The notes under the pieces were generated by a model. It was given only the letters and a program-made list of their open reading frames with translations. It did not search any database and was not told the DNA's origin. A stretch of 64,000 nucleotides of DNA, from the NCBI RefSeq assembly GCF_039555335.1, contig NC_092636.1, positions 59,771,991 through 59,835,990 of the forward strand, written 5' to 3'. The DNA comes from Amphiura filiformis (Eukaryota > Echinodermata > Ophiuroidea > Amphilepidida > Amphiuridae). Made by a program: the position numbers and the translations under genes. Of this stretch, positions 24,401-32,733 are shown one piece after another; position 1 is the first letter of the stretch; each line of letters opens with the position of its first letter.

Positions 24401-25601
24401 TGATTTATCAACAAGCTGCTGGTAATTGGGACAAATAAAGTACTATTTTTGATGAAATTATAAGACAAAAATGATGGAAATTATCACTTCCTTGGTGCTC
24501 ACCATATCTTACTTTATATTAGACCAGGTATGGGAGGTGCGTCGAGAGTGATAATATCTATAATACCATCAGCAGAATTAAAGCAGTTAATATTAAAGTA
24601 TATACTATTATCAGGATCAGAAAGATCATTTGGATAGGTCGCATACTGATCGAGGAATTCATGACTGGCACTGAAAGATGAAATAGACGACACATAAAAG
24701 GGCAAAGATAAATAGAAAATAGAAACTACATGGGAATGCTAGAGGAAAACATCCGTATGTGGAATTCAAAAGAAAAGAGACGAGGAATGATTAGAGAAGT
24801 TATGACCTAGGCTACCGTATTCTGTTCTTGCAAAGCGTATACAATGTAGAGGGCTTTGAGCAAGTGCAAAATACGCTATATATAAATGATTCATTAGACA
24901 GACACTATTAAGAAAACATCTATAACTATTACTGACACTTTTGTCGTTGTATTATTTTATTGAAATTTGCTAAATGGTATCTTCTCATGATTCCGTACAG
25001 TTACAAAGCCTTACCTTCATTCCATGAAATCAATTTATCCACAATCTCAGCATGACCATGCGATGTAGCAATTTCCAGAGACGAACCCTTTATATAGAAG
25101 ATTAAAATGAAGCCTATTTATGTGAACATTCAAGGATAGTATCGCTTCTCCTTCTCCTCTCCCCTTTAATTTCATTACCCAATTCCCCTTCGTTCCAGTC
25201 TCATCACATTCCTTTCCACTCATGCAATTTCACGCTTTTCCATTCCATTTTCATTATTCCCCTTACATTTCCACAAAGTATACTTCAAAATACGTAACAA
25301 TCTCTTGTACTGGTAGAATATTATCATCACTAATAAGTGAAATGTAATCGTTATACCTTTTGTACGCGAACGGATGGATCAGCCCCAAGAAAGAGTAGCC
25401 ATACCACGGTCTCTAAATCGCCCCTTTCGCACGCTGCCGGAAGTAATTCTTTGGCTCTTTCAGGTTGTCTGCTGCCATCATCGGTTGAGAATAGTCCGTG
25501 TCTTACTTCTGGAGTCAGTAATCCTAGCTTCCCCACAAATCCTTCTGGAGAGAAGTTGTCAGGATCTTGGATGTACTGAAGTAGCTGGTCAGCTGCTGAT
25601 T
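1..25601 (-). CDS. LRRK: LRRK-like ROCO kinase, gene A (21 exons seen, 3' end off window)
   Basis: A large multidomain GTPase/kinase of the LRRK family, reading right to left. In order it codes an ankyrin segment, about 13 LRRs, a Roc GTPase (P-loop GPS-QTGKT, DxxG as WDLKG, G4 as GTHID), a COR domain, a kinase (IGKGSFGEV loop, VAVK lysine, HAD catalytic loop, DYG, APE) and the start of a WD40 domain. All 21 exons have AG/GT borders and their phases fit end to end, about 5.2 kb of coding sequence. LRRKs act as dimers in which Roc-COR controls the kinase, and they are linked to Rab and vesicle traffic in other animals; this role is inferred by family. The ANK-LRR start resembles LRRK1 more than LRRK2. 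The first coding exon is not identified, because the 25601 exon starts inside a codon. The gene looks intact over the part seen. Confidence 0.93.
840..965 (-). CDS. LRRK-A exon: WD40 part 2
   Basis: 126 bp, acceptor ttccag|, donor gtaagg, phase 0 both ends. It codes ELIIKTYNLVAGKLVL and a Ser-rich turn. It takes the place of gene B exon 53316-53456 (IDIYVYNEGHGQRW). Similarity is modest, so it is placed mainly by phase and order. Confidence 0.75.
1732..1960. repeat. Left-end copy of the agtaaa repeat family
   Basis: It starts tacacagcaaaaaataagga and carries scattered gagtaa and actcat motifs, as in the block at 4728-5282. The right end is not clear. Confidence 0.5.
2299..3076. mobile_element. 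Non-autonomous inverted-repeat element (MITE-like)
   Basis: The left end TAGGGTAACTTGGGGCAAAT and the right end, read in reverse, TAGGGGGAAGTGGGGCAAAT pair over about 23 bases. Inside is a second inverted repeat (2698-2735 with 2769-2805) around ccattgatttac. No transposase is seen. Confidence 0.65.
4728..5282. repeat. agtaaa/tttact repeat block with ~96-bp tandem units
   Basis: Repeats of ggagctactcaatattgagt spaced about 96-105 bp (about 4923, 5027, 5125), joined by stretches of gagtaaa and tttactc. The right end ttttttgctgtgta is the reverse of tacacagcaaaaaa at 1732, so both blocks belong to one family. Confidence 0.7.
5640..5825. repeat. Pyrimidine-rich low-complexity tract
   Basis: C/T-rich runs such as ccctccctccctccctccct on the plus strand. 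The open frames across it are composition artefacts. Confidence 0.85.
6535..6711 (-). CDS. LRRK-A exon: WD40 part 1
   Basis: 177 bp, acceptor caatag|, donor gtatgt, phase 0 both ends. It codes LVYIWNHDGQVIERDV and HVLCAFAFERTHVVG. It lines up with gene B exon 52638-52799 (CIFQWQGDGE..., THVLGIM). Confidence 0.85.
7220..7543 (-). CDS. LRRK-A exon: kinase C-lobe
   Basis: 324 bp, acceptor acccag|, donor gtacgt, phase 0 both ends. It codes VDWFSYAMVLYHLISG, then CWRVNPDDRPS, the usual alphaF and CW-x6-RP end of a kinase, and leads into WD40 with VLYTNCDDQ. Counterpart in gene B: 51734-52064. Confidence 0.94.
7742..8766 (-). CDS. LRRK-A exon: kinase domain, main part
   Basis: 1025 bp, acceptor ctgcag|, donor gtaccg. 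It starts with a Cys pair stretch (IPCPICVQ), then the kinase: IGKGSFGEVYTAQYGG loop, VAVKTL with the beta3 Lys, a Ser/Gln/Pro-rich insert of about 50 residues, YEVRMMAKLSHP with the alphaC Glu, VIHADIKTNN catalytic loop, LADYGIS and CAPEII. The DYG triplet is the LRRK signature. The loop is HAD, not HRD, so this is a non-RD kinase; all metal- and phosphate-binding residues are kept, so activity is likely. Confidence 0.95.
8884..8946. repeat. Short hairpin in intron 5' of the kinase exon of LRRK-A
   Basis: aatctcattttatatc pairs with gatataaaatgtgatt around a loop with a second arm attattgctt/gagcaataat. Confidence 0.6.
9281..9483 (-). CDS. LRRK-A exon: COR C-terminal half, part 2
   Basis: 203 bp, acceptor tccag|, donor gtaaat. 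It codes GLFIRHDDGEIKIEPM and HIEKLMKEWYPG. Gene B exon 50017-50231 carries IFIRHSDGEIRVEPM and HIENLIDEWYPG with identical border phases. Confidence 0.93.
10260..10770. repeat. ~162-bp tandem repeat, three units
   Basis: Units contain ttggacgccatcttg, ggctacttaggatcattg and gattttaacatgtctggg. Starts of the ggct... motif lie near 10280, 10442 and 10603. The last two units are very similar. Confidence 0.85.
11457..11663 (-). CDS. LRRK-A exon: COR C-terminal half, part 1
   Basis: 207 bp, acceptor actag|, donor gtaaat. It codes PSALPY, then RWYQMAYTPPGFWSRLVARL, matching RWYKMPDVPAGFWSRLVSRI in gene B exon 48295-48498. Confidence 0.92.
11976..12252 (-). CDS. LRRK-A exon: COR core
   Basis: 277 bp, acceptor gttag|, donor gtgagt. 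It codes YLQHCGTLIHIQDYSYKL and RLYFLDPVWLSNTLVKV, the hallmark COR stretch (L.FLDP.WL). Counterpart in gene B: 46699-46981, with the same phases. Confidence 0.94.
12371..12557 (-). CDS. LRRK-A exon: Roc-COR junction
   Basis: 187 bp, acceptor tccag|, donor gtaatc, phase 0 in and one base over. It starts VPRSFVDLKEQL, like the human LRRK2 COR start (VGQLIPDCYVELEK), and ends in an acidic helix. Counterpart in gene B: 46400-46559. Confidence 0.9.
12765..13442. mobile_element. Inverted-repeat element, CAGCAAACACA family, copy 1
   Basis: The ends cccagcaaacac and gtgtttgctggg are perfect inverted repeats. The inside is made of aacgttttaa and tttaaatgtcgggttata repeats. A reverse-oriented copy sits in gene B at 47313-47974, and a broken one near 58745-58870. 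No coding sequence. Confidence 0.8.
13792..14049 (-). CDS. LRRK-A exon: Roc G4, end of GTPase
   Basis: 258 bp, acceptor attcag|, donor gtaaat, phase 0 both ends. It codes SPIIAVGTHID, the G4 motif that reads guanine (THxD in LRRKs), and a helical end of Roc (GIMDLKRLIY). Counterpart in gene B: 45781-46065. Confidence 0.92.
14324..14485 (-). CDS. LRRK-A exon: Roc G3 region
   Basis: 162 bp, phase 0 both ends, donor gtaagc. It codes DIQFTIWDLKG (G3 DxxG), then IYLLVWDMTK, as in LRRK Roc domains. The histidine of the usual STHPHF stretch is kept as VIHQAF. Confidence 0.93.
15222..15377 (-). CDS. LRRK-A exon: second half of Roc P-loop, switch I region
   Basis: 156 bp, acceptor ctgcag|, donor gtaagt, phase 0 both ends. 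It starts QTGKTELL, completing the Walker A motif G-x4-GKT, and continues through the switch I region (SDLGVNV). It is 15 codons longer than the gene B counterpart 36638-36748. Confidence 0.9.
15443..15480 (-). repeat. Copy of the P-loop exon end with a second splice donor
   Basis: 38 bp, 34 identical to 15657-15694, which is the end of the gene A exon that codes the start of the P-loop, plus its donor. The copy would code MNFILVGHS followed by gtaata. It lies in the intron between the two P-loop exons, beyond a CAC-rich microsatellite. No acceptor is seen before it. Confidence 0.8.
15558..15650. repeat. CAC/CAA-rich microsatellite in the P-loop intron
   Basis: Runs of accacc and acaaca between the P-loop exon and the duplicated piece of it. 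Read on the minus strand it gives Gly runs that are not taken as coding. Confidence 0.9.
15661..15892 (-). CDS. LRRK-A exon: LRR end and first half of Roc P-loop
   Basis: 232 bp, acceptor gtacag|, donor gtaacg, ending in phase 0. It codes the end of the LRR block, a basic helix and the beta1 strand plus start of the P-loop (MKVILVGPS). The P-loop is split by an intron at the same place as in gene B. A partial copy of this exon end lies in the next intron (15443-15480). Confidence 0.9.
16293..16436 (-). CDS. LRRK-A exon: last canonical LRRs
   Basis: 144 bp, acceptor catag|, donor gtgagt, phase 2 in and 2 out. It codes LKALNLGYNDLHDVP and LQYLDIRG. Counterpart in gene B: 35767-35958. Confidence 0.9.
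16789..17050. mobile_element. Small inverted-repeat element (MITE-like)
   Basis: tatatgtgatgcgatcaagc at the left pairs with gcttgatcggatcacatata at the right. The arm continues through aaaatcagtcggaactcgga, about 45 bp per side. The interior is non-coding. Confidence 0.8.
17048..17294. mobile_element. Near-perfect long hairpin element
   Basis: The arms of about 115 bp run from atatgtgactgtacagcacg to its reverse at the right end, meeting at a small loop near tctcattaaatgaggt. It abuts the previous element. The end gagccgtaaat recurs at 40890 and 42865. Confidence 0.88.
17314..18646. mobile_element. Inverted-repeat element of 1.3 kb
   Basis: Left ggtctaaaaaaattatttga-ttggcgtaac pairs with right gttacgccaa-tcaaacaattttttgtagacc. 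The arms then share cccgacc-type runs. No transposase frame is seen. Confidence 0.7.
18806..19077 (-). CDS. LRRK-A exon: four LRRs
   Basis: 272 bp, acceptor tcgcag|, donor gtatcc, phase 0 to 2. It codes four LRRs (EILDLSHNQISEIP, LRILNLNSNNLRKIP, LENLDLSNTGIRRLP, LAKLDLSANHL). The last three match gene B exon 35111-35314. Confidence 0.92.
19092..20365. repeat. ~148-bp tandem array with terminal hairpin
   Basis: The motif ccttaatgacctttgacccc recurs about every 145-150 bp from 19146 to 20180, with alternate units more alike (about 295 bp). The array is bordered at the left by cacagccgtg and ends at the right with acacagccgtgactaacgtc followed by acggctgtgt, a hairpin. It sits in a gene A intron. 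Confidence 0.8.
20418..21084. mobile_element. Palindromic element of ~670 bp
   Basis: Almost the whole length is an inverted repeat: ttaaggg at both ends, gacagtat/atactgtc, gatatcaaataat/attatttgatatc, gtatgtag/ctacatac, with a centre in aaaaaaatccatatcttc. TTAA is present at each end. A half copy is at 58878-58990. Confidence 0.85.
21110..21240. repeat. GAT/GCT-rich microsatellite
   Basis: Runs of gatgatgat and ctgctgctg directly beyond the weak donor of the 21272-21438 exon of gene A. Confidence 0.85.
21272..21438 (-). CDS. LRRK-A exon: LRRs, absent from gene B
   Basis: 167 bp, acceptor gattag|, donor gtttgt (a weak GT site), ending in phase 0. It codes LQELNLSFNELTCLP and LKRLEVSNNHLEQM. 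A GAT/ATC-rich microsatellite follows directly in the intron, and the frame would read through into it if the weak donor were not used. Confidence 0.85.
21523..21653 (-). CDS. LRRK-A exon: LRRs, absent from gene B
   Basis: 131 bp, acceptor ttacag|, donor gtatgt. It codes LRRs LIYLKVTSNRLTYI and LQMLSLARNKIAAI. Gene B has no counterpart: its exon order passes straight from the equivalent of the preceding exon to part of the exon at 18806-19077. Confidence 0.88.
22202..22431 (-). CDS. LRRK-A exon: first LRRs
   Basis: 230 bp after cttccag-type acceptor ccag|, donor gtaagt, phase 0 to 2. It codes two LRRs (HLVHIDLKQNDLEAIP, LEYLDLSNNKITKLP). It matches the gene B exon 33345-33577 residue for residue in layout (W..RPRY.T.LV.I.L), with the same phases. 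Confidence 0.92.
22919..23043 (-). CDS. LRRK-A exon: ANK-LRR linker
   Basis: 125 bp. The first two bases complete the Gly codon begun in the previous exon, and it ends in phase 0 before gtactc. It codes a linker with the acidic end ASDEEDEE. No motif was recognised in it. It is placed in the gene by phase and by the run of open reading frame. Confidence 0.7.
23630..23952. mobile_element. Right part of a TA-type element (same family as 31074-32163)
   Basis: gccccattgttta-aaattg, gagcaccgacc, ttcagtcacctttg and ggccatatctttgcttgta match 31870-32020 in order. It ends ttgctacaacctgta, against attgttacaccctgta there. Confidence 0.7.
25015..25087 (-). CDS. LRRK-A exon: ankyrin segment 2
   Basis: 73 bp, phase 0 in, one base over at the end, donor gtaag. 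It codes GSSLEIATSHGHAEIVDKL, which completes an ankyrin repeat started in the preceding exon. No matching second ankyrin exon is seen for gene B or C in the window. Confidence 0.85.
25357..25601 (-). CDS. LRRK-A exon: ankyrin segment 1
   Basis: 245 bp, bounded by ttatag| and |gtata. It starts with two bases completing a codon and ends in phase 0. It codes an acidic lead-in followed by an ankyrin helix pair (ELLPAACERGDLETVVWLL, then GADPSV). A near copy is the gene C exon at 59910-60154, of the same length and borders. Confidence 0.88.
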
Positions 25602-28600
25602 CTATAACATTAATAAATACATATTCTTGGTAAAGTAAAAAATTAAAAATAAACCCGCTAAAAAATCCATGGATTTATATATAGCGATATTACATCTGGT
25701 CACTGTGCTTTACAGAAACGAGCTAACCACTATGGCAGTAGACCATAGTATGCCTTTTTGTGAAAACTCAGAATAGTTATTAGCACTTATAGAATTTGAT
25801 ACATATTACATTCTATGTTAGCAATCCAATGATAATATCCTAATCCTAACGCTAATTATAACCATATAACCTAAACCTAAAAAAGCTACAAAATGTAGAT
25901 ATTCGAATCAGTTCACTTCCTCAGCAACAAATACCCTGGATTAGATCATGTCTGTATTAAGATTGTGAAACTGACTGCGAGGTATGCACATGGATATGGC
26001 TCTCTGTACACGGGACTGGCGGCTTAACGTCCCCTCCTAAATCTTGCCGTTTTCGATCACAAAATGAGAGCAACTAGTCTTTCCAAAATGTGAAAACATT
26101 TGTGTTAATTTCGTTGACATGCTTTTTACAAAATGCATATACATTTATCTCTTTTGAACAATGTAATTTAGTAATGTTAACATAATCAATTTAGTTATAG
26201 TGCATTGATTATAATATTATTCAGCTATATACCTACCTAGGTCTTCCTCCATTTATGCTATCCAGCATTATATTGATGATTAATAACTGAACTTCTTTGA
26301 ATTCACCTTCTTTCCCCTATGTCGATATCTCGAATGTCACACTTATTGTTTTTGATTTTGAAGGTCAAATTAGACAGAAAAACAATGCAATTAAATCACG
26401 AGATCTCCGAAAACTCCCCAGCGACCCCCGCTCTTCTGGGAAGATCGATGTTGTATTTACTAATAAGCATTGTTTAAACACTCTAGCAGGTAGAACAGTT
26501 AAATGTTGCACCTAACGAAATATGATTAAGATAATATCGTAATCAGTGTGTTTTGCATCACGAGTTGATCAAATGATTTGTCTGTCAGAACTTCATACCA
26601 GGGAATAACCTTTGATTGCTGATCAATTTCAGTCTTTGTATTCATATAACCTTTTAGCCTGTTCACAGACGTTATGAATGATTATCGGAGCTGTGTTACT
26701 ACAGGAGACAATAAAGCGCCGCTATGCACCCATGATGCTTGGATATCTCCAAAAGAGGTAAGCTTTAACCAAAACAACAACAACCAGAAATAGCAAAATC
26801 AACAACAGGAAGTAAAAGGTAAGGTAATTGAAATATAAAAAGAAAACGTAAAACATGGGGGTGGGGTTTGTCTGAGAAGTATCAGGTCCCGGTATGCGGT
26901 CAAAAGGGGAACCGGGAGGGGGGCAGGTTTTGGAGGATGTTGTGTCAAATTAAGCATGACCATTTTTAATTTTTTTTGGATGGAGAGGGGGGGGGGGGTG
27001 AAATGAGGCTAAAATTTCGATTTTGAAGCCATTTTTAAACGTCACCACGGTCAAGGTCAGGTCACATATTGAGATGGGTTTGTGTATGTGATGTGTGTTT
27101 GGGTCTATACGTCACATTAGTGGGTATAAGATCCATTTGCCCCTCCCCTCAAAATGTGGGTGATAGCGGATATTTGTAATGAGTGAATTTTGTTTACAAC
27201 TTAGGAAACAAGTTATGTAATGAAAGATCAAGCACAATTATCAATAATATTATCATCGTATCCAATGTTTTCAAAAATGCTGATTATATTTAACTGATCA
27301 TTTGAGGAGTGTTGTATGATACTCTAGGCTGCAGTTGCCTACAACGAGCGATTGGTTTTAATCCAATGAGCTGGTTTGACCTTCCCAAAATAACAACACA
27401 CAGCCCAGCTTATTGGTAAAATCACATTCAACAACTCTTCCTATACTTGTGTACAGGAGCCAACCGTTGTTAATCCGTGATTAATCCACACTTTTGCTGT
27501 ACGCGTATACGCGAACGCCAGCGCACATTCGCGTGAGCGCGTAAAATTCGTCATGTCTGGAATCTGTGTGCGTATGTGTGTATCTGTAACAAAATGTCCT
27601 ACATAGTATTCGTTTTTATTGTTATATAAGAAGGCAATATTTTACCCCGTGTGGAGCTCATATTTTGACTTTGACAATTTTGCTAATAACTCCAGACTGA
27701 TAAGTCGTAGATAGGTCAAAGTATATTTTTTAATCTTTATGACCACAGGAATATTTTTAAATAGGTTTTAACCAAAATTTTCCGCGTAAACGTTGACTCT
27801 GGATATCTCGGAATTTCCAACAACTCAGATTGTTAGATTCTTATTCTCAACAACTCAGATATCAACATAAAAGCAAAAATGTTAGTCATACCTAAATTTA
27901 AACACAATCAAGTTCTGTGCGATGAGGAGAAACTCTCGTCCAGTGAGATTTTACAGAACAACAAAATAGCTTAGTGTTTTTGAAGTACAACACATTTTGA
28001 AAGAGTAGTCAAATGTTCATTCAAAGTTGGATCCTGCTCGTTTTTCATACAATCTAATATCCAGGCCTAAATGAGGATTAAATATGAATCCGGTTCCAAT
28101 TGCTTGTTTTAAGTCTTTTCTGTATTTCTGTAAACATGGTAAATAGCATGCCACTTTTCACTTTTCTAAAAAATATGATACTTGCCCGAAAGGTATTGGG
28201 AGATTCCTTTTTACAGGTGTGCACTCTAGAGATCAAACGTGTACATGTTATATCATAAAATTGGATACTGGTAAACTTACAGAGACTGCTTTGTTTCCAA
28301 TTTAATGTATCTTGACTATGCAAACAAGCTAGTTAACATGGTATCATTTTCAGCATTTTTGACATCTACTGCTGACAGCAATGACACATTACAGTTAACT
28401 AGCTCAATGCATTACCACATTTGTTTCACTTTCTGTATCATTTGCAACTGCTTTAGGCTCATACATTGATTGATTGAAAATTGTGCACTCACCCACATGT
28501 TGTGCTCCTCCAATTCTCAATTACCGTTGGTGCATCCAGCTCTTCCCTAATTAGCGACTCCAGTCCACATCTTCCCCAGCCATCAAGATACTCCCACAAA

Positions 28601-28929
28601 AAAAAAAAAAAAGAGAAATATTATTACATCTAAGAGAATATAATGTGAATCAAATTAATAAAACCAAATTTGGGTGAAACAGCCTCTACAGACAATTTAA
28701 ACTGACTGAAATCTTCCACCAACTGCCTAAACCAGGAATGTTTCTGTTTTTAAGAACCGCGAAAGCCAGGTGACCACATTGTGCTCAATAATCATGATTA
28801 TGGTCAGTGTTTCGATTTTGGCCACAAAACGCCAAATTACTTACCAATCTGTGAAATTACCCTGTAGCTGTGTCTGGTTGTCTGACGAAGCAAGGCTGCT
28901 TAACATTTAGCACTGGGTGTCGATGGTTA

Positions 28930-29115
28930 CATAAACAAGCAATCAGGTGAAGCATTGGTTGCACAGCAAGCAACCAACCTGGTTGCAGTCCAACAGGCAA
29001 TCAGGTAACCATGGATGCAAAACAAGCAACCAAACCTGGTTGCACAACAAGCAACCAGGTGAGGCACGGTTGCACAACAAGCAACCAGCCTGGTTGCAAT
29101 ACAAGCAACCAGGGG
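28930..29115. repeat. Minisatellite around GGTTGCACAACAAGCAACCA
   Basis: About nine imperfect copies of acaagcaaccagg / ggttgcac, direct and inverted. Frames across it are not taken as genes. Confidence 0.85.
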
Positions 29116-29571
29116 CACTGCCCCTGCCTCTGATCCTACTTCCGTCGATCAGAAAATGTTAGTTTATATAACCATGTACCCCAAATCTGCCTGACAGGAT
29201 CATGAACCTGGTGGTGAACAAAATAAGAAAGACAAACGATTTGCATGGGCAAAAAGGATGGTCTAGTTGATAACCTCAATTAATATTGCCCTAAGTGTAA
29301 ACTTGTGTATGACTATCATATTATATACTTTGACCTATCTACGACTTATCAGTCAACATTTGGTCACAATCAACTGCCTAAAAATGAATTCAGTATTTTG
29401 GAAGTATCGGATAAAGATTGCCGTTTTATTCAGTTTTATTGCTGATATCAACAGAAATCACCGATCTTTTTGTAAGGCTGGCTGTCAATGATTAACTGAC
29501 ATCCTTCATGAAATAATCGGGGAAATAATCATATGAATTATACGATTTTTAGCTTGTTTTCGTTGTTGAAA

Positions 29572-29842
29572 GGGATTCAATCATGTTTCACCGTTGTTCA
29601 TCACCGATTAGCAACTCGCGTCCGGCGCGTCTGCTTTAGCTGCCCTCGCGAAGTAAACCACGCAGACGACGCGGACGCATCGCATCGTTGTTCATCACCG
29701 ATTAGCAACTCGCGTCCGGCGCGTCTGCGTGGTTTACTTCGCTCGGGCAGCTAAAGCTGCCCTCGCGAAGTAAACCACGCAGACGACGCGGACGCATCGT
29801 TGTTAATCGGTGATGAACAACGGTGAAACATGATTGAATCCC
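29572..29842. repeat. CpG-rich palindrome with internal duplication
   Basis: gggattcaatcatgtttcac at the left pairs with its reverse at the right. Inside, caccgattagcaactcgcgt occurs twice, and gtaaaccacgcagacgacgc twice in direct order, each with inverted partners. It is far richer in CG than its surroundings. Confidence 0.9.
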
Positions 29843-30143
29843 TAAATTGCTCATCGCTAACAACTGAAGGTTTATTTGTTACACCATAATGTAGCTCAGA
29901 CTTGATTGACAAGCTTGAAATCTAAAAATAGCCGGGAAAGTACCTGGCAATGGTATTGATACGTATTTGAACATCAAAACAGTAAACAGACCTTGTCCTT
30001 GAAAGGAACTCGTGACTTCTTTGGTCCATAATATATTGATCAAGGCCCATAATTGATTGATTAATAATAAATGATGTACAATATTCATGGCCAGCGGTGT
30101 CCAATTACTATAATCAAAGAAATCAAATAAAAAAATTAAAGGG

Positions 30144-32194
30144 AGTCTCCGGCAATCATGACATTATGTCTTTTATGTTAGAAAAATATTTATCAAGCAC
30201 GAATCACATGGTTTTATTTAAAACAAACTCATAGTGACCATAAGAACGAATAAGCACAGTCGGCTCTCAACACACGATACACACCGACACCGGCTGGCTA
30301 ATAATTACTTACACCAGAGATACTAAAATCAATACCCGGGATCGATACACGTGAATGTGCTATGCACGATTTTGATATTCAGACGAAAATCTTTGGATAC
30401 CGGGGTAGAAAATGATGAATATCTCCCGTAAATGATTTCGTCTAAAGAAACCAGATGTGGTTCCTTGCACTTGAATATATGTGTTGAATAGATATGATAG
30501 TCGTTAGCTTGCGTCTTGAGAAAGAAGCTTGCGTCTTGAACTCAAAAACTGACAATAATTCTGATTTTATATGTGCCGAATTATATAGCGCAGTGTATAG
30601 GCCAATCGTTGGTAGTCTAAAAGCATATGACCTATGGCGTACCATGCTCGACTCACACACAGCGAGGTCAGTCACCGGGCAATTGTCAGTAGCCTTAGTC
30701 AGATGTCCTTCGGCCCATTATGCGTCTCAAAACTATTAAACAGGTCGTAACAAAATGGCCATGCGTGGCGGTGGATTCAACCTACCATGGCGATTTCTGC
30801 CATGAAGATATCGGGGCGATGACACTGTGCGATATTCAAAATTCGCGCGCCAAAATTGTCTAAGTGCAATGACGTAATGGTTATTTGTGCTCAATTGTCG
30901 TCAGCCTTCATTGTATTAGTGGGACGTCATTGCACTCGAAAATTTCGTCGCCCGGGAAATTTGAATATCGCGTGTTGAGACGCGGATGTTTTTATTCGGT
31001 TTTTTTGGTCACTATGAGTTTATTTTAAATAAAACTACGTGATTCGTGCTTGATAATCATTTTTTTACATATACAGGGTGTAACAATAAGATTTGTACAA
31101 TTGCATTTTGACTTCTCAGGAAAAAACTAAAAGAGTTACGGCAAAAATGTAATATGCAATAGAATTAGTGATATCTGGGCTAAAAGAACACGCTTAGTTG
31201 GTTTCTTTACTAGCTTGGGTTCAAAAGTTATGTCCGATTAATTAAATCGTCCAGAAAACGTGTTGGGCCACTTTTGCCATGTTAGCGTATATCAAGTTTG
31301 AACCGCGTTGATTGTGTTTATCGTGCATTGAACATCAAAGAACTGACACAGTGTTTCTTCATATAATTAACATGAACTTAATAATAATATGATATTTCTT
31401 TAAAATCTATAAATGAAGTCATGAAATCTCTTTCGAATTATCTTATAAATAAAGTAATTTCTCATATCCCTGAGATATCATTGGTAAAACTGAGAACAGT
31501 TTTTGCACCCATAAGTACAAAACAATAAAAATTTGAAATTAAGTTCAGCTGGGCTGGGCGACCACTTTTGCCAGCATTTCTGTCAACAAATTTTACATAC
31601 TTCTCATAGTTATATGTAATTGTATGCCTTGAAGGAAGATGTGAGTTTGGAAAATGAGCTATAAACAATGGTTTTTGCTTGACTCCATGTGCTACCGAAT
31701 GTCACAACCATAAAAATACGCTCTTCCAACGTGAATTGCGGTTGAAGGTGGTGAGCTGCAGCCACGATTTCTAGTAAATGAGGTTGTTATGTTAGTGCTT
31801 AGTTGTGACTTTCAAAAACTCAAGGAGATATTCTATATATTATGTAATCATTTCTACCACTTCGAATACCCCATTGTTTAAATTGACCTATCATAAGAGC
31901 ACCGTCCAACTGGTCCATGGTTTAACTCTATTCAGTCACTTTTGTAACACTTAGACGAAAGTTAAGTGGCCCAAGCGGTTTTAAGACTTGGTTACATAAT
32001 TGGCTATATCTTCACTTGTACACCTACGATTTTATTGAAACAAAGCTTATCTGGTGGCTAAAGAAATTATCTTGATAGACATATTAATATCAAACCAAAA
32101 AAGAGGCGGCATACTTGTGTCATTCTATTTTCAAAATTGTACAAATTTTATTGTTACACCCTGTAAGGCATAATGTTGTGATTGCCGGAGACTT
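30144..32194. mobile_element. Inverted-repeat element, interrupted in its right arm
   Basis: The left arm agtctccggcaatcatgaca through gcacgaatcacatgg to actcatagtgacca pairs with the right arm, from tggtcactatgagt (31007) to gattgccggagact (32194). The right arm is split by the element at 31074-32163. Arms about 97 bp. No transposase seen. Confidence 0.85.
31074..32163. mobile_element. TA-type (mariner-like) non-autonomous element
   Basis: The ends cagggtgtaacaataag and attgttacaccctg are inverted repeats (about 28 bp with atttgtacaatt), with TA on both sides (31072-31073, 32164-32165). Removing it restores the arm of the outer element. Second family member at 23630-23952. Confidence 0.85.
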
Positions 32195-32733
32195 TCTTTA
32201 AGACTTTGCGTCTAACGTCATCTGTCTATCAAACTCGGGCACGATTTGTTTATAAGTGTCGTGATGATCGGTAAAACATCGTACCTTATGGTTATTGTTA
32301 CACCTTCAAATATACAATTGCAAACCGTCTCAAAAGTTAAGTCTCAGTTAAATATGAAACTTTCTTTCCTGAAGGCACCACGTGAACAATGCCTAGAAAA
32401 GTTGCTTTTTGCCTAGTTTCGCCATTTACTGCGATTCCATTTCTCAGATCGGCACCAGATGAACCAACCTTCCTTTTCGGCGCTATTAACCAATCAAGGT
32501 TCGTTGGGAGTTTGATTGACAATGACGTCAGTCGCAAACTAGTCTTTTTAATTCTGTCTCAGATTATAAATAGTGTTGATATACTGTCAAAGCTGCTAAT
32601 ACTGCTGTCCATGTTGGCCAAATTAGACCTCCAATTTGACAAACAAGTTATGAATTAGCTTGAATTAAAAGAAACAATGTCGTATTCTATGTCTTGAGAT
32701 CAAATTCTAAAAAGCTGGTAAATTAAAATATAG

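Larger units (their letters stand above)
25602..32733. other. Divergent intergenic region between LRRK-A and LRRK-B
   Basis: No confident exon is seen. 26000-28500 is unassigned AT-rich sequence with a G-run near 26988. A weak minus-strand open stretch near 28490-28585 could be an upstream exon of gene A, but its phase does not fit. Then come a minisatellite, a palindrome and nested elements (below). Promoters of both genes may lie here; none could be pinned down. Confidence 0.5.

Noticed and set aside
24514-24705. Minus-strand frame of 63 residues in a gene A intron
   Set aside because: No homology, and no acceptor/donor pair that fits the flanking exon phases.
28930-29115. Regular repeats considered as a CRISPR array
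   Set aside because: Units are imperfect, without unique equal-length spacers, and the context is eukaryotic.
28927-29162. Frames with repeated CCATRLVAC or HNKQP
   Set aside because: They are read-outs of the minisatellite.
32337-32658. Overlapping frames on both strands upstream of gene B
   Set aside because: Neither has splice borders or similarity to LRRK N-terminal parts.
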